64,000 bases of DNA from Blasia pusilla (taxonomy: Eukaryota > Marchantiophyta > Marchantiopsida > Blasiales): positions 17,918,001-17,982,000 of the forward strand of contig CM114271.1 of NCBI GenBank assembly GCA_050084515.1. The letters run 5' to 3'. Shown piece after piece: positions 60,832 to 64,000 of this stretch. Under the pieces are notes generated by a model that saw nothing but the letters and a program-made list of their open reading frames with translations, was not told the DNA's origin and searched no databases. A program made the translations under genes and the position numbers. Positions within the stretch are counted from its first letter, which is position 1. Every line of letters begins with the position of its first letter.

Positions 60832-61180
60832 CCTGCACCCTCGCGCTCGCGCTCGACCTCTCCCCCACAGATCGAACACGGAGCTGCACCTCCTCCCTCC
60901 CTCCCAACGGAGACTTGCTGTTCGTCTCTCTCCGTGTCTGTCTGTCAGTCCGTATTTCTGTATTTCTTTCTTTCTTCGTGTGTTTCCGGTGCAAAAGCTC
61001 GAGGGAGGAAGGCTTCGTAAGCGCACGGGCGATTTAGTTGCCCTTTCCTTTCGTAGGCCGACACGCAACGGGAACGCCCTATATTCGCCTGCTGCGCCTG
61101 TCGCCCGGACGGACTAGCATCGCGGCTTTGTTGCGAATGACAGGGCGACTCAAAGGGCGTGAGGACATACGGAGCTCCCG
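60832..61180 (-). promoter_or_regulatory. 5' leader/promoter region of NDUFS1
   Basis: GC-rich near the start codon, then pyrimidine-rich on the plus strand (60930-60985). The exon 1 frame is open upstream as far as an ATG at 61068, but that would add about 79 unlikely residues. No TATA element is clear. Confidence 0.4.
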
Positions 61181-61326
61181 TAGTGTCCTTCATAAAGGAA
61201 ATCAAAAGTCAATCAAGAAGACATAGGTATTTCACATACATCCTCTTCGGATCCTTTTATTGTTGACACGTGTCTTTTTAATGTCCGTGTGCCATACAAG
61301 AATAATTAAATTAACGAGAAAATTGT

Positions 61327-61362
61327 CACTCGTGCATCGCAATACACTAGTATGCACGAGTG
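61327..61362. repeat. 11-bp inverted repeat overlapping a Helitron-like 3' end
   Basis: CACTCGTGCAT (61327-61337) and its exact complement ATGCACGAGTG (61352-61362) flank CGCAATACACTAGT. The plus-strand sequence CGTGCATCGCAATACACTAG followed by T (end at 61350) resembles the 3' terminus of a Helitron with part of its hairpin lost. Confidence 0.6.
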
Positions 61363-62858
61363 AAAGAGAGCTCAAGGAGACAAAGTTTGTGCGTTTCAAA
61401 AGAACTTGCATGCCTTGGTTCAAAAAGAGCGACACATGTCAATTATTTACGGGTCAAGAAAGACGGATTCATAAGCTTGAATTTAAGTTTATCATCGTGG
61501 AAATTTCCACGCTTGTAGTTTCTCTTGTGGCAATTGCTCTAAGTGGCCCCATTAGTTTGTGTAATATTATCCGAGATACCGATAGGTTCCGGCTAATGAT
61601 GCACCCAAAGACCCACCCTACAAAACTTGTCAGATAGTAAAAAGAAGGTTGTAAAGTATCCTATGATGCTCTATATGGGATGCTCTTGCATTGTTGCTTT
61701 GAAAAACTCGAGAGCACATCAATTTGGGAGTACTTGTGTTTCTTGCCCCATGGGGCCCATCCTCTATGTCTTTTTGACAAGCCCTATCCAAATATTTCCA
61801 ACCTTTTTTGGGGGCTTCCATAACTCAAAAGCCTTTCGTGTAAGAAAATAACTCATGAATAAATCATTCTCTATATTCAAAATCTACAACATACAAAATA
61901 ATCTAGTTCATGTGTGCATTCTTAACAAAGCTTTGATGGAACTTGAACAAAAAAAAACCCCACTCTTGAGATTGTAAAACCATTCATGCTGGTAAGTGTA
62001 GGTAGAAGGGTACCACTTCAACCACTCTATTGTCCCCTCAAATAGGGTACACGTTTTGATGAACATGAAAAAAAACTTGATTTCGAATAATACCTTCATG
62101 TATGTAATTGTATAAAACTCATAGCACGTGTGAAAGGGCACATCTTCACTTTTAAATCACCTCGTATGCCTGTTAAACTTGTGAAGCCACTTGTCAAACA
62201 CTACACGTGTTAGCATCAGAGGAGGCAAAAATGTACGCTTGTCAACGCACGAGGAAGGGGTTTTGAAACCCCCTCCTCCTCTTTTAATAATAAAGTTTGT
62301 ATAAAATCTAGGCTTATTTTCCAAGAAGAAAAGTCTTCATAAAAATAAATTTAAGGTTTAATTTCCTTTAGATGCAAGAAAATATGAGTTTTGATTTTTA
62401 ATAAAGAAGGAAAAAAATGGGATGAATTTTCAATATGAAAGGGGAATGATAAACTGACAGATTTTCCATGAGGGTTGGTTTTTTCAAAAAAAAAAAAAAT
62501 TTTTAATTAGAGAAAAGAGGAGAGATATGATTGAATTTCTCTAGAAGAGAGGAGAAAGAAAAGGAAAAGCTCTCTACACGAGAGAGACACATGAGAAAAT
62601 TTCAAATTTTAAACAAAGATCCTAAGGAATTTTTGTGAAAAGTTTCATCATTTTGTTATTTGGGTTCGCCTCCTTTTTGGCAAGCTCTCCTTAAGATGAA
62701 AATATCCAATGGGGAAAGTTTTCATATCACAATTTTATGACAGAAAAAAAATAGCCAACTATACCCAACTTTTTTTCTCATTGTTGGAACTTCATTCATT
62801 TAAATTACATTCCAATTTTTCACTTTCATCCTAGTAACGTGCATTGCAAAACTCCAAA
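61363..62858. other. Intergenic DNA, no gene seen
   Basis: AT-rich. A TTTATTATTAAAAGAGGAGG sequence on the minus strand near 62295 and a TTTTGCAATGCACGTTACTAG sequence near 62831 resemble Helitron ends, but no complete element can be drawn. A poly-A run lies near 62486. Confidence 0.35.
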
Positions 62859-63043
62859 CTAGACAGTACCCTTGCTCCGCACAGGTGAAAAAACATAGCC
62901 GAATCCAAACTCGGGAGCAGAGCACGTGTAATCCATGGAAGAAGATAATGGATTAAGAGGAAGAATCTTGTTGGTCCAAAACGACATGTATCATGAGGAG
63001 ACGTGACACGTCTTATAAGGGCACCCTCCTATAATAATATAGA
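62859..63043 (-). mobile_element. Mini-Helitron (185 bp, non-autonomous)
   Basis: On the minus strand it begins TCTATATTATTATAGGAGGG at 63043 after an A and ends ...AGGGTACTGTCTAG at 62859, followed by T. A degraded hairpin (CCTGTGCGGAGCAAGGG) lies about 10 bases before the CTAG. It is the best-bounded of the three mini-Helitrons: TC start, CTAG end, A/T target, no coding capacity. Confidence 0.7.
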
Positions 63044-64000
63044 TTAGTAGTTTTCAAAAAGAGAGAGAAAGAAAGATAAGTTTAAATTTTCAATAGGGAC
63101 GGAAAAGAAAGAAAAGGACCAAAATTCATGAAGTATATGGGAGTGTGTCAATAAACAAAATTACACAATTTTGGATAGGAGCAAAGAGGGGAGATTTTAA
63201 GAGCATCCATGGGACATATGCATATTCTATAGAAACTTAATGAGGGCACATCTATCCCCATCCACTTCGAGTGAAGGATGAGAGGATTCCATCTGTGTAT
63301 CTATGTCTTTGTCCTTCAAAAGAAACAAGAGAGACGACAAGAGAAGGGAGGAAGGGATGAATAGAGAAAGAAAGAATGGATTGACAAAAAGAGGGTTGGC
63401 ACAAATCTTCTCCATCTCTCATAGAATAAAAGTACAAAATGAGAAAGACTAAAAATGAATTGGCTAGCATAGAGAAATAAAAGAATCGAACCATCTATTC
63501 TATGAAGAGAAGAGGTACAAAGTCATATATGGATAAAAATGATGAGCTCTCTGTAAGAGGTTTAAGAGGATCTCCTTGATCAAGTACCATGAAAACATCA
63601 AACATGATTATGCATTTTTCACACCTACACACCAAAATATCATTAAGCTTTCTAAAACCAACTAGAAGTTTAGAGAATATGCAATGCACACAATTGGGTG
63701 AATAGAAATAAAAACATTAACTAAAAGACCAAATGAAGATTCAATAATGGGAAAAAACTACCTTGACTATTTTTTAAAAAGAAATTATGATACAAAAATG
63801 GATATTTCTGGCATAGTATTTTGACAATGGAAAGTCAACTTGGAAAATTTAATTCCTTTTTTGAATATTTATGGTGCAAAAAGAATGAAGAAATACAATA
63901 TGACGCCTTTGGAAACATATCTCAATTTTGGAGTATAACATGCAAGAAGTAATAATATTATAAATACAATTTTTAGTGAAGGTTTTCTACTATGAAAAAG
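63044..64000. other. Intergenic DNA to the window edge, no gene seen
   Basis: Purine-rich on the plus strand around 63060-63480, opening short pyrimidine-coded frames on the minus strand. No domain or repeat recognised. Confidence 0.35.

Noticed and set aside
1-64000. CRISPR arrays, operons, bacterial insertion sequences
   Set aside because: Spliced plant genes and plant transposons throughout; the tandem repeats seen lack the repeat-spacer periodicity of CRISPR.
1-64000. tRNA, rRNA or snoRNA genes
   Set aside because: None recognised by eye. A covariance-model scan would be needed to exclude short RNA genes; the tRNA-Asp match at 49508 is a primer site, not a tRNA.

Overview
The window is a piece of a land-plant nuclear genome. 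The evidence is spliced genes with GT-AG introns, plant gene families (a QWRF-motif microtubule protein, a BAT1-type amino acid permease, a nuclear-encoded complex I 75 kDa subunit) and a plant-type transposon load of Helitrons, a PIF/Harbinger relic and LTR retroelements, one with a primer site resembling the complement of plant tRNA-Asp. The species cannot be named from this sequence. The compact introns and the divergence in linker regions would fit a bryophyte or other non-flowering plant, but that is a guess.

Four spliced genes sit in islands of higher GC, 10 to 18 kb apart, separated by AT-rich repeat-derived DNA. (1) 5246-6601 (+): a 160-residue plant-conserved protein of unknown function, 3 coding exons, with an untranslated 5' exon likely further upstream. 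(2) 19118-23425 (-): a 769-residue QWRF/AUG8-type protein, 6 exons. (3) 36347-40726 (-): a 510-residue BAT1-like amino acid/GABA permease, 8 exons including a 19-nt microexon. (4) 56602-60831 (-): the 75 kDa (NDUFS1) subunit of mitochondrial complex I, 5 exons, about 779 residues, with all three Fe-S cluster motifs intact. For genes 2 to 4 I joined the exons by hand. Splice phases agree at every junction and each coding sequence stays open to its stop.

The rest is mostly decayed mobile DNA. The left edge holds the C-terminal part of a Helitron PIF1-type helicase, with introns, a lost Walker A lysine and a frameshift. Two weaker copies lie at about 15.2-15.9 kb and 35.1-35.3 kb. Three short non-autonomous Helitrons with recognisable ends lie at 8858-9027, 27025-27241 and 62859-63043, with further isolated ends or decayed copies. 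A PIF/Harbinger transposase relic is at about 11.8-12.4 kb (-). A Ty3/gypsy-like gag-protease relic at 45.6-48.0 kb is interrupted by the LTR of a second element (48026-49497, internal 211-bp duplication), which is followed by a primer-binding site and a gag-like frame with three stops. A diverged copy of the first element's protease region is at 33.5-34.0 kb. Microsatellites, several near-perfect hairpins and short tandem duplications are scattered through the gaps.

The genes do not form a pathway or operon; they are independent housekeeping or growth genes. I found no clear undescribed system. The points most worth a second look are the mini-Helitron family, the duplicated splice donor plus microsatellite in BAT1 intron 1, the BAT1 microexon, Helitron-like ends on both sides of the QWRF gene, and the conserved small protein of unknown function.
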